The position numbers and the translations under genes were made by a program. Source: Zymoseptoria tritici IPO323 (lineage: Eukaryota; Ascomycota; Dothideomycetes; Mycosphaerellales; Mycosphaerellaceae). From it: a stretch of DNA of 64,000 bases. Each line of letters begins with the position of its first letter. Position 1 is the stretch's first letter. Positions 52,332 to 63,852 of the stretch are shown here, one piece after another. Under the pieces are notes generated by a model. The model was not told the DNA's origin and did no database searches. It was given only the letters and a program-made list of their open reading frames with translations. The stretch lies in NCBI RefSeq assembly GCF_000219625.1, contig NC_018209.1:496001-560000 (forward strand), in the 5' to 3' direction.

Positions 52332-55300
52332 CTAGTCCTTCGGAGCCAACGGCTCCACATTCCAGATCATCTCCGCATACTCATCAATGCAGCGATCACT
52401 GCTGAAGAAGCCCATCCTTGCCACACTCGTAATCGTCTTCGTCAACCACTCCTCCTGGTTCTTGTACGCCTCATCAATCAACTTCTGCGTATCAACGTAG
52501 CTCTTGAAATCGTCCGAGACCAGGTAGTAGTCGCCGTGGTCTACAATCGAGTTGACCAACGCGGAGAACTGGCCAGCGTCGCCGAAAGTGCCCTCCCTGA
52601 TGGTGTCGAACACCTTCTTGAGCATGGGGTCGAGGTGGAATTCGGAGTACTGGTGGGCGTGGCGAAGGTCCTCTACGTCCTCGGAGAGGTTGCCGAAGAG
52701 GAAGATGTTGTCTTCGCCGACTTCGCGGGTGATTTCGATGTTGGCGCCGTCGCAGGTGCCGATGATGAGACCACCGTTGAGGACGAATTTCATGTTGGAG
52801 GTACTGTTGGAGTCTCGAGGTTAGTGGATGATGATAAAGATTGGACTGGAAGACATACCCTGAGGCTTCCGTGCCGGCGGTGGAGATGTGCTCGGAGATG
52901 TCGCTGGCGGGAACGATGATCTCGGCCTTGGAGACGTTGTAATCGCCCAAGAACACCACCTTGAGCAAGTCGCCGATGTCTTTGTCGCTGTTGACAACGT
53001 CGGACACTTTGTTGATCAGGTGGATGACGGTCTTGGCCATCCAGTATCCTGGAGCGGCCTTGCCACCAAAGATGCTCACACGCGGCTGCACCTTCTTGCG
53101 CTCCTCGGGAGACATCGCCTTCAGCTCGAGGTAGCGGTGAATCACACCGAAGATGTTCATCTGTTGACGCTTGTACTCGTGAATACGCTTGACTTGAATG
53201 TCGAACAGGCTGGCGGGATTGATGGAGATGCCGTTGTTCTCCTTGATGTACTTCGCAAGGCGAAGCTTGTTGGCGTACTTGATCTCTTGGAACTCCTTGC
53301 GGAACTCCTTATCATCAACATAGCTGCGGATTGTTAGCTTAGTACACGAGCATCTCCGTGAGTCTCGACCTACGATTCGATCTTGTGAAGCAGGGTCAGG
53401 TCGCGGAGGAATTCGTGGCCACCGAGCTTGCTGGCGATGAGCTCAGACAGTCTCGGGTTGGCCTGGTGCAGCCATCTTCGCGGTGTGATGCCGTTGGTGA
53501 CGTTGGTGAACTTGTCAGGACCATAGATCTTGACGAAGTCCTTGAAAATGGTGGTCTTGATCAAGTCGGAGTGCAGCTCAGCGACACCATTGACCTTGTG
53601 GCTTCCAATAAGAGCCAAGTAAGCCATGCGGACCATCTTTGGCTGCGACTCCTCGATGATCGAGACACGTCCAAGCATGTCGCGCTCCTTGGGGAAGTTG
53701 CGCTCAACGAATTGGAGGAAGTTGGCGTTGATCTCGTAGATGATCTGGAGATGGCGAGGAAGCAAGTGCTGAACAAGCGGCACAGACCACTTCTCGAGCG
53801 CCTCCGGAAGGACAGTGTGGTTCGTGTATCCAAAAGTCTTCTGCACAATGCTCCAAGCCTCGTCCCATTCCAGACCTTCCTGGTCGATGAGAATACGCTG
53901 CAGTTCAGGAATGGCAAGAGTCGGGTGGGTGTCGTTGAGTTGAATAGCGACCTGGTTGGGGAACTCCTTCCACGCCTTCTTCGACTTCTTGAAGCGACGA
54001 ACGATATCGTAGAGCGAAGCGGCGCACCAGAAGTACTGCTGCTTCAGGCGGAGCTCCTTTCCTCGCTCAAGGCTGTCGTTGGGGTACAGCACGGCCGAGA
54101 TGGTCTCAGCACGTTGCTGGTCGGCAACGGAAGCCTCGTACTCGCCCGAGTTGAATTTGGTGAAGTCAAACTCGCCGTGAGAAGCCTTGCTGGACCACAG
54201 ACGGAGGTTGTTGGTTGTCTTCGTGCCGTAACCTGGTACTGGAGCATCGTACGCAACCGCAGTGACGATTTCACCATTCTCCCAAACGCTGACCTGCTTG
54301 CCGCTCTCATCTGTGTACTTTCTCACATTGCCGTAGAACTGAATGTCTACGGTGACATCGTGACGAGGGAACTCCCATGGGTTGAAGTCGAGCCAGTAGT
54401 CGGGAATCTCGACCTGGTATCCATCCACAATCTCTTGCTTGAAAATGCCATATCGGTAGCGAAGGGCGTAACCCCAGGCCGGGTAGTTGAGGGTGGCGAG
54501 AGAGTCGAGGAAGCAGGCGGCGAGACGTCCGAGACCACCGTTTCCGAGAGCCGCGTCGCGCTCCTGAGAAATGAGGTCCTCCATGCGGAAGCCGAGATCT
54601 TGAACACCCGCTGAAGAAGTTGTCAGCTTCCGCTAAATGTGCATGCTCGTCCAATGCTTCTTACCAACGGCCACATCCTTCATTCCAGTGTTCAACATAG
54701 CATTGTCGAGAGCTCGGCCCATCAAGAACTCGAGAGACAAGTCTGCGGAATTGTCAGCAATTGCGCCTCAATGTAAGCCCAGAGGCCGGTCTTACAGTAG
54801 ACACGCTTGGGATCAGCGTAAGTCTGATTCTGCTGTGTCTTGTTCCACTCAATGACCAAGCGATCACGGAAAGCCAATGCTGTTCCAGAGTACGCCGCTC
54901 TGTACGCCATGTCAGCCGCAGCCTCTCTCGTCTCATTGTCCACGAGTGTCCTCACGCCTCATCGCAGTTGAACAGCGAACGTGCGAGCGTGGTCTCAATG
55001 TGTCTCACAGCCTCCTTGCCAAAGTCTTCCTTGGTCGTGAATTCGTTGGCCGACTGCTCATGCTGTCAGTCCTGCTCTTTATATCACTGGTATCGACCGT
55101 CACGTACGTATTTCCTCCATCTACGCATCGAACGTCAGTACAATTCTCCCACGATCTCTCTTCGGCTCATGAGAGTACGTACGCTTCTCTCTGTGGCTCT
55201 GGAATGCTCGCCTCGACGCTCTTGATCTCAGACGGACCAAATCCCGTCACAGTACGCTTGTGCTTGGGACGCGACATGCCCGCAGGTCCAATGGGTCCCT

Positions 55301-55370
55301 GGAAGTCGGTGATGGGAGCGGAGGAGCTGGGCTTCCGCTCACGAGGTGTAGATTTGTCCGCAGATGCCAT
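52332..55370 (-). CDS. GPH1: Glycogen phosphorylase
   Basis: Eight exons: 55183-55370, 55108-55120, 54956-55053, 54796-54899, 54665-54742, 53374-54610, 52859-53323 and 52332-52803. All introns are 50-62 bp with GT-AG ends, and the total is 884 residues (yeast Gph1 has 902). Landmarks: IPEPQREAWRKY across the first two junctions, YYLSLEFLMGRALDNAML, ALGNGGLGRLAACFLDS, QLNDTHPTLAIPEL, and the pyridoxal-phosphate lysine in EASGTSNMKF; the last intron splits the Gly codon of this motif. It degrades glycogen to glucose-1-phosphate in the cytosol. The N-terminal part contains RPKHKRTVTGF, a plausible phosphorylation region. Exon 2 has only 13 nt. The gene is convergent with the La gene. Confidence 0.93.
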
Positions 55371-56145
55371 GTTGATGGTGATGGCAGTGCAGTGATGTGA
55401 TGTGGGAGGAGAATGTTCGTGCGATGGAAGAAAGGGAGGAAACAGAGGGACGGTGAGCAGACAACAATGGCCTGGTACCTTGCCGTAGCTCAACCACTGT
55501 TCAACCACTCGGAGGAGCGAGGGCTAGCAAAGCTTGTGGAGGGGAAAATGGAGTGCAGCATGTGAAGTGTGGGACACGCGGGGTAGATGCTCTATTTTCG
55601 GGGGTGACGGGAGACATGGACTTATTCAGCCTCACGACGAGTTATGAGTTTATGATCAATCGATGCCTTGCATGTGAAAGTGCTTCTAGTGGTCATTATG
55701 CGTCAAGTGAATGCATGTGCTACTGCTGTCTAAGGTAGTCGTCCTCGATCGAGCAAGATACGGGTCCGTTTCCTCACACTCCATCTTCTGTGTGAAGACG
55801 TTCTTGCGGGGGCTAGCGTACATGTACTCGGTGGCATTGTGGATCCTAGAACACTTCTGGACCGTCTGCAGAGGAAATGCACATTTTCACACGCCGCTAA
55901 ACGTTCGTTGCAAGAAGATTCACAAGCATGCGGCTAGCCGCAGTGGCTCTCCCGGCGGTCTGCGACTCGCGTGATCCTCGTGCCAGTGGCAAGAAGTGGA
56001 GCCATGTCTAAAGGTCATTAGGTGAATGTAGTTCCGGCCATCCAAATCCACAAAATTCTGTTCCAACCGCATCAAGTTCTCCTACCCGATGTCTCCCTGT
56101 TCTGTGCAGCTTTTGATTTTCATTCGTTCACCAGGATCATCGTTC
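55371..56145. other. Promoter region of GPH1 and 3' region of CDS1
   Basis: 775 bp without a supported gene. C/T-rich sequence (on the minus strand) lies just before the GPH1 start, as expected for a leader. Confidence 0.4.
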
Positions 56146-57763
56146 TCATAGCGTTTTCCGCGCTACGTGCAGATTGTCGCCAAGGTATTCCAGTACCTTG
56201 TGATTGACCTGTCCTTGATTGTACAGATGTTGGGCCAGACCCTTCACCACCGCCATCTGGTCTTCCGCAGACAGTCCAGTAATGGCCGCCTCGATGACAG
56301 AGCCGACCGAGGCGTGGTTGACGGCGATGAAAGACTGGTAGTACATGAAGGCGAAGAAGCCCATGATGAATTGGCAGTCCATGCGATCCGTCATACCGCC
56401 GTGGCCAGGAATCGAGTCGCCGAAGTCCTTGATGTTGAATGTTCGCTTGAGGCCCGAAGCGAAGAAGCCGCCGAAGGGAGCGATTAGACTTGCGAAGGAA
56501 GCCATGGCAAGAATGTGGAATTGCATAGGCGAAATGCGTACGGTAGTTGGGAGGAAAGTCCAGGCGTGTGGAATGAAGGGAATGTGGTACGACTGTGCAA
56601 CGAAGACCGGGTTCGGCGTGCATTGAAGTCCGGTGAAGATATTGGCGCCCAGATCGTTGACTGGACAAATGAAGTACTTGGACCGCATGAGCATGTTGGT
56701 GAAGAGAAAGCCCATGAGGATGGTGCAAATCCAGGCTCCGACGAAGCCTGAGAAATATGGTTAGTATTCGTCGACCTATCCAAATCCGCGTTGAACGACT
56801 CACCCTCAACCGTCTTCTTCGGGCTGAGCTTGATGAGCTGGGTTTTGCCAAATGTGATGCCGCAAATGTATGCGAAAATGTCGTTGATGATGACCAGACT
56901 GACTGGCAGGAAGAACCAGATCATGCCCTCGAAGATGTTGTTCATGATGAAGTGTGCTTGCACAACGATCAGATACAGCGCCATGTGAGTCCACGCAAAT
57001 TGTGTGAACTGGAATTTGTAGTGGCCCTTCTGGAGGGATCCCACGAAAAAGACAAAGCCTGTACCCATTGTCAGTCCATATCACGTCTGTTCGAATGGGC
57101 TTGACTTACCCATCACGTAGAGCATAAAGCTGATGAACCTGTGGTGGGTCGCAAAGGGTAGCAGCACGCGGTCGATAAGCACAATGTGCTTGAAGTAGTA
57201 GATGACACTCTCGCCATAGAGAAAGTACATTGTCGTTCCGAGAAAGTACCAGTTTAGCGTTTTCGTGAAACGAAGCGATCTGGCTCTGCTGGGCACGTTG
57301 GAAATGGCAATGACCTCCTTGAACGAGATGATCTGCACAGCCGTCACGATGATTATCACGTAGATATGGCCTGCGAACATGGATCCGAAGAAGATGCCGA
57401 TCATGGCGAACGTCCAGATGGCGCGGGTGATGAACGACTGTTTCTTTTTCTCGTACTCTGAGGCTTGTGTCTCTTTGGGCTGTCTTCTGTCAGGATCGAT
57501 CTCATCTTGTGTATCGAGACACGTACCTTCTCGTCCTCATTTTCCGTAGCCCATCCACTCGCTGTGGTATCGGTCCTCTCTGCCTTGGGCCTCTCATCCT
57601 TTCCGACGAACCCGTTACGCGTAGGACTCTTAGCTCCATTGCTTCTGGACGAGCTTCGCTCCTCATTTGGCGAGTCGTTGTTGAAGTCTGACATGCTGCT
57701 GCTCTTGCTCATGCGCCTTTGCTCCCGGTGCTGAAACTTCACGTCCTTCTTAGGTCTCGTCAT
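56146..57763 (-). CDS. CDS1: Phosphatidate cytidylyltransferase (CDP-DAG synthase)
   Basis: Four exons: 57527-57763, 57110-57479, 56804-57058 and 56146-56747. The introns are 47, 51 and 56 bp and the product has 487 residues. The hydrophilic N-terminus is rich in Ser and charged residues; about seven to eight membrane helices follow. The family signature is complete near the C-terminus: [20 protein letters not shown] followed by MTDRMD, with the metal-binding Asp residues. LSPKKTVEG, split by the last intron, is also typical. The enzyme makes CDP-diacylglycerol from phosphatidate and CTP in the ER, the precursor of phosphatidylinositol, phosphatidylserine and cardiolipin. For intron 1 the acceptor after GAAGACAG is chosen because only it keeps the frame. 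Confidence 0.93.
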
Positions 57764-58248
57764 AGTTCGGTGGGTCTGGTTCGATGCAATTTAGACAAGA
57801 GAAGCCCAGTCCGCGACCAAAGTCTCGACGATGTAGCTCGCCCTTCTGTTGCTCCCGGCGCGTAAGACCGTAGAGGACGGATTCTGGCGGACTGGATTCA
57901 AGCCGCGATGTCGCGTGTGTGGGATGTTCGCGGCGGTGACAGTGAAATCGCGGGGAGGTTTCTCTTCATGTGGCCAGCGTGGTGGTCGGCATGTCGCGGG
58001 TGCAGATGTACAAGACGTGCACAGCCTGGACACGACGAGGTAGATTACTTTGACATGTAGGTCCACATGACGCACGCCAAGGATCTCACATGAAACCTCC
58101 ATTCGCGTCGCGTAGAACTGTCAAGTCGAGCCTTCCATTTATTGACAGCACAGCGGGACACCTGACACCTCTCCTCACTTTTCATCTGGTTGTCGACACG
58201 AACGCGTACGGCACGAGGCGGCAGGAATGGCCTTGGAGAGAGCAAATA
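57764..58248. promoter_or_regulatory. Bidirectional promoter region CDS1/Rad26-like gene
   Basis: 485 bp between divergent start codons if the second gene starts at 58249. The frame of the second gene is open back to 58090, so up to 53 extra residues are possible there. Confidence 0.45.
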
Positions 58249-60720
58249 ATGGACGAAGAGGACTTCTTCTCGGACGATGACCTAGGAAACATCCCCGACG
58301 ATACGATCCTCGAACTCGAACAATATGCTCTTTCGTCGACACCCATGCAGAATCCGCAGTCGTTGCAGCAACCATTCCGCAAGCAAGCTCACAATGCGTC
58401 CAGCCTGATAAGAACAGGTGGTGCCAATAAGAACTTGCCATGGCGACCACCTCAACCGACTCGGCCACAGATCCGCTCGCAAGCATTGAGAGCACCGCCG
58501 CAGATAGCACCGCCTGCGAGTGCTCCAGACCCGCCATCTTCTGACTATGGTCTCGACGATGAGGAGGTCATCGACCTGGATGAACCGTCAATGGTCATCC
58601 AGCCGGATGCAAGGATGCAAAACCGACAATCGAGTGTACAGCCAGGGTTTCAACAACAAGAAGCGTCTCAATCACTCTCGCAGGCGGAGATGGAGGCAGC
58701 GTATGCTGCTGCCGATGCCGAACTAGGGAGTCAGACGTTCGGTAGATGGCAGCCACCACAGCCGCGCTACAATGCTCCAAGCGGGAGCCCTACGGACACA
58801 TCAGCCCTCAAAGCACGCATTGCACAGCTTGAAGCGGAGCGGACCCGGCTACAACATGCTGAACACCAAGCACGAGAAGAGGCACGGCAAAAGCAGGGCG
58901 AAATCTCCATCGTGCGAGCGAATCAGGAAAAGACCATGCGACAGTATGAGACTCGGATCGCTCAGATGCAAAAGGTGCACGCAGACGAGGCTACAAGACA
59001 AAAGGCTGAACTCGAAGCACAGAAGAAAGAGCGAGAGAAGACGGAGACGAACAATCGATTCTTGCAGCACGATCTGGCTCAGGAAGCTGAACGTACCAAG
59101 AGATCGACCGCTGCGCCAAAGTCGCGAGTAGCAACCCAGATGGGCACGCCGCGAAGGAACAAGCGAACTGCAATCGGAGACGGTTTTGATGACGATGAAG
59201 TTCGTCTCGTCAGTCCGACTAGGAGCAAAGAGAGAGTGAAGGAGCAGACACCAAAGCTAGGTGCAAAGCGAAAACGCAGCGCCAACGATAGCCCAGTGGC
59301 TTCGTTGTCCTTCACGCAACCTGTGCAATTGCAGCACACCGATTCGGAGCAGACCATCGTATCGTTCCCCGAGACCACTGCCGAGGGTGTCATTCAGCGG
59401 AGAGACAGCAGATACGACCATCTCCAGCTAATCCTCAATCACCGCCCTTATGAAGGTCATGCCCGGACGGTGGAACAGTTGGCCAAGTATTCTTTTCCAT
59501 CTCGTCCTGAGCATTCACTTGCGTCCATCTTCATTGACAAGATCACGTACGAAGCCAACGCAGGAAATGATCTACCGCTAATGGTATGTCGCGTATTGTT
59601 GACGCTCTGGTCGCAGTGTCTCGACGATAAGTTCTTCGCTCCGCTATATCTGGTTGTTCACATGTTGCGATCTGTCCTGGAGACTGAGCTCGCAAGCACG
59701 AGCTCTAAGTTGCTCGAAGAAGCGATACCACTGTGCGTCCGATCGGTAGACTTGGTGTCTGTGCCGATCGCCCGAGCATCGACAAATCGCACGTTCGCAG
59801 CTAAGGTCGACTTCGAAGCGCTGGACCGGCTGGCAGAAGATATCGAGGTCGACGAGGTTCTTGACTTTCTCCACGGCCTATGCCAGGCCGCGACACTCTC
59901 GCCGGAGAGCCTTGATGTCTTTTGGCGCACCATGGACGTCACTTGGATCCTCCTGGTGCTGAACAAGGCGCTGCCACTTGATCAAATCATCACAGTCCTC
60001 CAGATACTGATCACTTCCGCACGACCCACGACCTTTAGCGTGGTGTCCGACGATCCAGAATCTCAAGCCAACAATGAGCGGCAGACAGTCGATCGACTTA
60101 CTAATATGCTGTTCGAGATGCCCGAGGTCCGGATAGATGAACCGCCCTACGATGAAGAGGATATTCTCGCTTTGAGGATCGAAGTGCTCGGCGTCTTCTG
60201 GGAGATGTGCCACACTGATCATGGTGGCCAGGTACTGGCGATGCATCGCAGTGTGATCGGCAGACTCGTGCGCTTCCTTGACAGCCAGGTCAGCAAGCTG
60301 TATAAAGTGCGACCTTCATTGTTGGTCTCATCGCCAGCCAAGGATGATCAATCAATACATGGCCTGATCTTGCAGACCGTCAATACGACTGTCCGCATTC
60401 TACACCATCTCCTCCGCACGTATGGCGACAACTTTGTACTCGGACAGAAAGTCGGAACTGTGCTGGGAGGCTATCACAAGTTCCTGATCGGCCTTACGCG
60501 AGTCGCTTTCTCCGAGCAATTAATATTCGAAGCTGGCATTGAAACGGAGGTGTCTGAGGCCGCGCATAATATTCTGGATCAGCTTTTGGGACCGGAGGAG
60601 GGCGAAGCGGTGATGAAAGCTATCGAGACGCCGAGAGGAACCAGGGGATCGACGACTGACAAGGACACCAGCGCAGAGCATAGCCAGAACCGCGACGACG
60701 ATACGACTATGAGTGAGTGA
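58249..60720 (+). CDS. uvsD: DNA-damage checkpoint protein, ATRIP/Rad26/UvsD
   Basis: 823 residues if translation begins at 58249 (MDEEDFFSDDDLGNIPDDTILELEQ region, the acidic start usual in this family). The frame also has an upstream Met at 58090, which I consider less likely because residues encoded there look unconserved. Order of parts: acidic N-terminus with a possible checkpoint-kinase-recruiting helix, disordered Pro/Gln region, coiled coil at about 185-290 (dimerisation in ATRIP), basic patch (AKRKRSAND), then about 400 residues of alpha-helical sequence (SFPSRPEHSLASIFIDKI, VLLTLWSQCLDDKF). ATRIP homologs bind RPA-coated single-stranded DNA and bring the ATR/Mec1 kinase. Identification is by overall architecture and segment similarity. 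Confidence 0.8.
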   Translation: MDEEDFFSDDDLGNIPDDTILELEQYALSSTPMQNPQSLQQPFRKQAHNASSLIRTGGANKNLPWRPPQPTRPQIRSQALRAPPQIAPPASAPDPPSSDYGLDDEEVIDLDEPSMVIQPDARMQNRQSSVQPGFQQQEASQSLSQAEMEAAYAAADAELGSQTFGRWQPPQPRYNAPSGSPTDTSALKARIAQLEAERTRLQHAEHQAREEARQKQGEISIVRANQEKTMRQYETRIAQMQKVHADEATRQKAELEAQKKEREKTETNNRFLQHDLAQEAERTKRSTAAPKSRVATQMGTPRRNKRTAIGDGFDDDEVRLVSPTRSKERVKEQTPKLGAKRKRSANDSPVASLSFTQPVQLQHTDSEQTIVSFPETTAEGVIQRRDSRYDHLQLILNHRPYEGHARTVEQLAKYSFPSRPEHSLASIFIDKITYEANAGNDLPLMVCRVLLTLWSQCLDDKFFAPLYLVVHMLRSVLETELASTSSKLLEEAIPLCVRSVDLVSVPIARASTNRTFAAKVDFEALDRLAEDIEVDEVLDFLHGLCQAATLSPESLDVFWRTMDVTWILLVLNKALPLDQIITVLQILITSARPTTFSVVSDDPESQANNERQTVDRLTNMLFEMPEVRIDEPPYDEEDILALRIEVLGVFWEMCHTDHGGQVLAMHRSVIGRLVRFLDSQVSKLYKVRPSLLVSSPAKDDQSIHGLILQTVNTTVRILHHLLRTYGDNFVLGQKVGTVLGGYHKFLIGLTRVAFSEQLIFEAGIETEVSEAAHNILDQLLGPEEGEAVMKAIETPRGTRGSTTDKDTSAEHSQNRDDDTTMSE

Positions 60721-60949
60721 CTGATTTGAGCAGATGCACTTGTTGGGGCAGCATATGGATGAACATGTCGATGACGGAGTATCGATCGTGGGGTCTCTGC
60801 AAGCCCCACCATCCAAGCCAATGCGGCTATTGCATTATACCCGAATAACCTCATCAACTCTTGATCAAGAGGGCGTAGATGAACATCACATTCGAGCAAT
60901 TCGGACAAGAAATTGTACAACTACACATCGCGCAACTCATTTTCTCAAC

Positions 60950-62083
60950 ATGACCGAATTACCGCAAAGCATTGGCTGGATCGGCCTCGGTGTGATGGGC
61001 TATCCGATGGCATCGAATCTGCTCAAGAAGATGGATAGTGCCACACTACTCTATGTTTTTGATGTTGCAAAAGCCGTCGTAGACAAGTTTGTCGAGGAGG
61101 GCGATGGGAGAGTATTTGCATGCCAAAGCAGCAAAGAAGTTGCAGACAAGTCGGTACGAATTACGGAAAACTTCAGGCACACAAGCACACGCCGTATCGG
61201 ATATGGTGCTTCCACAAGAACCAACAACTAACTCTTCTCTCAGGACGTAATCCTCTCCATGGTTCCCGAAGGCTCCCACGTCCGTTCCGTCTATCTGGAG
61301 CCCCAAAGTGGCGTCCTCGCTAGCTCGCTCGCCTCCAAGATCCTCATCGACTGCTCCACCATCGACACCGCATCATCCCTAGCAGTGCGCGACAGCTGTG
61401 CCGAGCTTCACCCCGAAGCGCGCTTCTACGATGCGCCCGTCTCCGGTGGGGTAATTGGGGCCGAAAAAGGCACCCTGACATTCATGTTGGGATGTGCTGA
61501 GGACAATCAGGACATGCCACTTCTGCAGAGCCTCCTCTCGCTGATGGGCGGTAATATCTTTCCTTGCGGAGGCGCGAGTCTGGGTCTGGTGTCAAAGCTT
61601 TGCAACAATTATTGCTCTGGTTTGATCGCTATCGCGGTCAGCGAAGCCATGAATGTTGGCATTCGATCAGGTATGGATCCAAGAGTTCTCGCAAATGTGT
61701 TCCATACTTCCACTGCTCAATCGGCTATCTGCGATGACTGGTGTCCCGTACCTGGTCTCTGTCCGGAAGCGCCTGCTAGCAAAGGATACCAAGGCGGGTT
61801 CCGGGTGCAATTGATGAAGAAGGACTTTGGACTGGCGGTCGATGCGGCGGAGAGGGTGGGTGCAAAGCTTGCGCTTGGTAGAGAGGGGTTGGCAGTGTAC
61901 GAGGGCGCGAGCAAGGACGAGAAGTGTAAAGATCTCGATTCAAGGGTCGTATACAGGTACCTTGGCGGTGAGGAGGACTGGAAGGCGAAAGGCGGATTTG
62001 CGGAGGAGGTGAGTATGAAGAGAGATGAGACTAGAAGGTTCGTCAAGGCGGGAAAAGAGGCAGAGAGCTCGAAGGAGTCGTAG
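60950..62083 (+). CDS. 3-hydroxyisobutyrate dehydrogenase-like enzyme
   Basis: Exon 1 is 60950-61153 and exon 2 is 61244-62083, with a 90-bp phase-0 intron, giving 347 residues. The N-terminal Rossmann motif is IGWIGLGVMGYPMASNLL. Further family landmarks are IDCSTID, the substrate-binding FYDAPVSGGVIGAEKGTLTFM, the catalytic lysine in LVSKLCNNY and KKDFGLAVDAA near the C-terminus. Members reduce or oxidise beta-hydroxyacids with NAD(P); the classical enzyme acts in mitochondrial valine breakdown. There is no clear mitochondrial presequence here, so a cytosolic relative with another substrate is possible. The C-terminal 70 residues are charged and atypical. The start is 229 bp after the stop of the Rad26-like gene. 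Confidence 0.88.
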
Positions 62084-62941
62084 TGCTCCGCAGGAATGCA
62101 CTCAGTCCAGTCTCAAGGAGTTCTCCACGCAGCACCAACCGGAATTCGAGATACCAGGTCTTGCATAGCCTGGCATCGAACTAAACTTCGCTGGATCCAA
62201 TCACGATTGTTAACATCGCAACTTCCGCTGGTTTACCCAGACCGACGGAAGGTGTGCTCGCTTCGCATTGTGCCGATCGAAGAATTGATCAATCACATTC
62301 GAGCCCTATACCTGGACGAAGGTCCTTGGCTGGAAGACCCGGTCAGTTACGCGCAGTAGTTCTGACACCTTCTCCCGATCCCGACGGAACATCGGAGTGT
62401 GGTTGGATTGACGCCCCCATTCACATGGGAGGTCAAACTCAACACTCCACCAGACTCTTTCTAGCTTGGACATGCGCATAGTGAGACCAAACCCAAGGCT
62501 CCACCAAGGCTCTAGTCGCTCTGGCATCATGACCATCAATCTCGGAGCCCCATGCTCCGAGGTCATGATCCTCGTTGTGCAGTAAGACAAGGTCAACAAG
62601 GTAGGAGGTATGGCTTTAACATCGGCAGCCATTTGTGGAGCCGGTGTTGGCCTCTGAATTCCGAGATGATCCCAGAGTACGCTTTGCCAAACTGAGCGTT
62701 GCCAGAATTGAGCGGCAGCCTTAGACGAGAGCTAACGTCCTTCCAGAAAGATCTTGGCCTCGTGCCAGTTCGCAAGCGACCAGGATATGACAGTAGGCTG
62801 GTTGGGATAGCTTGTGACTGGCTAGGGACCCTGGAAACGCCTTGACTCGGCGACAACCGCCATGAGATATACTGAAGTACTGCAAGACTTCCTCGGGTGT
62901 AGAATTCTACATGTATATCCGTACTCCGATCGAGACAGCAA
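62084..62941. other. Intergenic, no supported gene
   Basis: About 860 bp with overlapping short frames only. No repeat or RNA gene seen. Confidence 0.4.
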
Positions 62942-63622
62942 ATGGAGAAGAAGTACTCACAAAGCAATTCCGAGCCCAACGGCGATGGCCAACAATTCAA
63001 TCTGTATCCTGAACGACCACCACGACCCAGCATTATGCGGCATTCCTCAAGCAGCGGACAGTCCTCGTCCTCTCCTTCCAGCAACGCTTCCACCATGCCT
63101 CAGCCTTTAAGCAGCGGACAATCGATCTCCTCCCCCGACAGCAACAGCTCCACCCCTTCGGAATGCCCTCCACCAATACTCCCGGAAGTACATCCCGATT
63201 GTCCACCACCAGACGGCACCATGTCACCCACCGTCGAACTGGAATATCTCAGCCGCGTTGTCTTTCTTATAGTCCGCGGCCTCGACCCTCCTCCCTGGCT
63301 AGAAGCCCACATCTCCGACATCTTCAAATCGGAGGTGGACAACTTTCCTAGCTCGATGACCTGGCCACAGCTGCGGGAGATGTTCCGAATCGTCAATCGT
63401 GCAGCGAAGGGCACCTACAGACCGATCATCCTGAACGTGCTGGTGGACATCCATGAGCATTCGACTCATGCAGATGTGCTGATCTTGATTGAGGCGACGG
63501 GAAGACCAGTGAATTTGAGGAGGCATACGGTTTGTCGTTTGAGATGGCGGAGGAGAGAGGGGAGGTGGCAAATATACCACGCCCTGGCGATCCGAAGCCC
63601 GAGTTTGTTTCAATTCGTTTGA
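62942..63622 (+). CDS. Hypothetical protein, 226 aa
   Basis: A single open frame. Residues 1-90 are disordered, rich in Ser, Pro and Gln, with two SSGQS-type repeats encoded by a near-duplicate AGCAGCGGACA. Residues 95-226 look folded: alternating hydrophobic helices (LEYLSRVVFLIVRGL, REMFRIVNRAAKG), then beta-like segments and a basic WRRREGRWQIYHALA stretch near the end. I do not recognise the family. The C-terminal arrangement resembles small alpha+beta proteins of unknown function that are common in filamentous fungi, but this is an impression only. An in-frame Met further in (residue 32) could be the real start. Confidence 0.5.
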   Translation: MEKKYSQSNSEPNGDGQQFNLYPERPPRPSIMRHSSSSGQSSSSPSSNASTMPQPLSSGQSISSPDSNSSTPSECPPPILPEVHPDCPPPDGTMSPTVELEYLSRVVFLIVRGLDPPPWLEAHISDIFKSEVDNFPSSMTWPQLREMFRIVNRAAKGTYRPIILNVLVDIHEHSTHADVLILIEATGRPVNLRRHTVCRLRWRRREGRWQIYHALAIRSPSLFQFV

Positions 63623-63852
63623 TAAGAGCGGGTTGTGGAAGGCGAGATACATGGGAACGACTACCACTTCAGAAGACGATCGATTGACCGGACGCTAATG
63701 TGCTGGCTGCGCTATGAGGAGACATGAATCCTCTGTTCCACGATGTATCGTGTCTCGAAACGACATTGGCGGTCGGCACAACAGGGAGTAAGACGGACCC
63801 TGCGGAATTTTGCTCACCTCCACACACTCTTGACGTGTCATTCGAGATAGAT
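63623..63852. other. Intergenic
   Basis: Short stretch with nothing recognisable between the unknown gene and a possible partial gene at the right edge. Confidence 0.3.

Noticed and set aside
53358..54614. Open plus-strand frame of 418 codons opposite glycogen phosphorylase
   Set aside because: It mirrors the main exon of GPH1 and its boundaries follow that exon. The sense strand has unmistakable phosphorylase sequence; codon bias explains the antisense frame.
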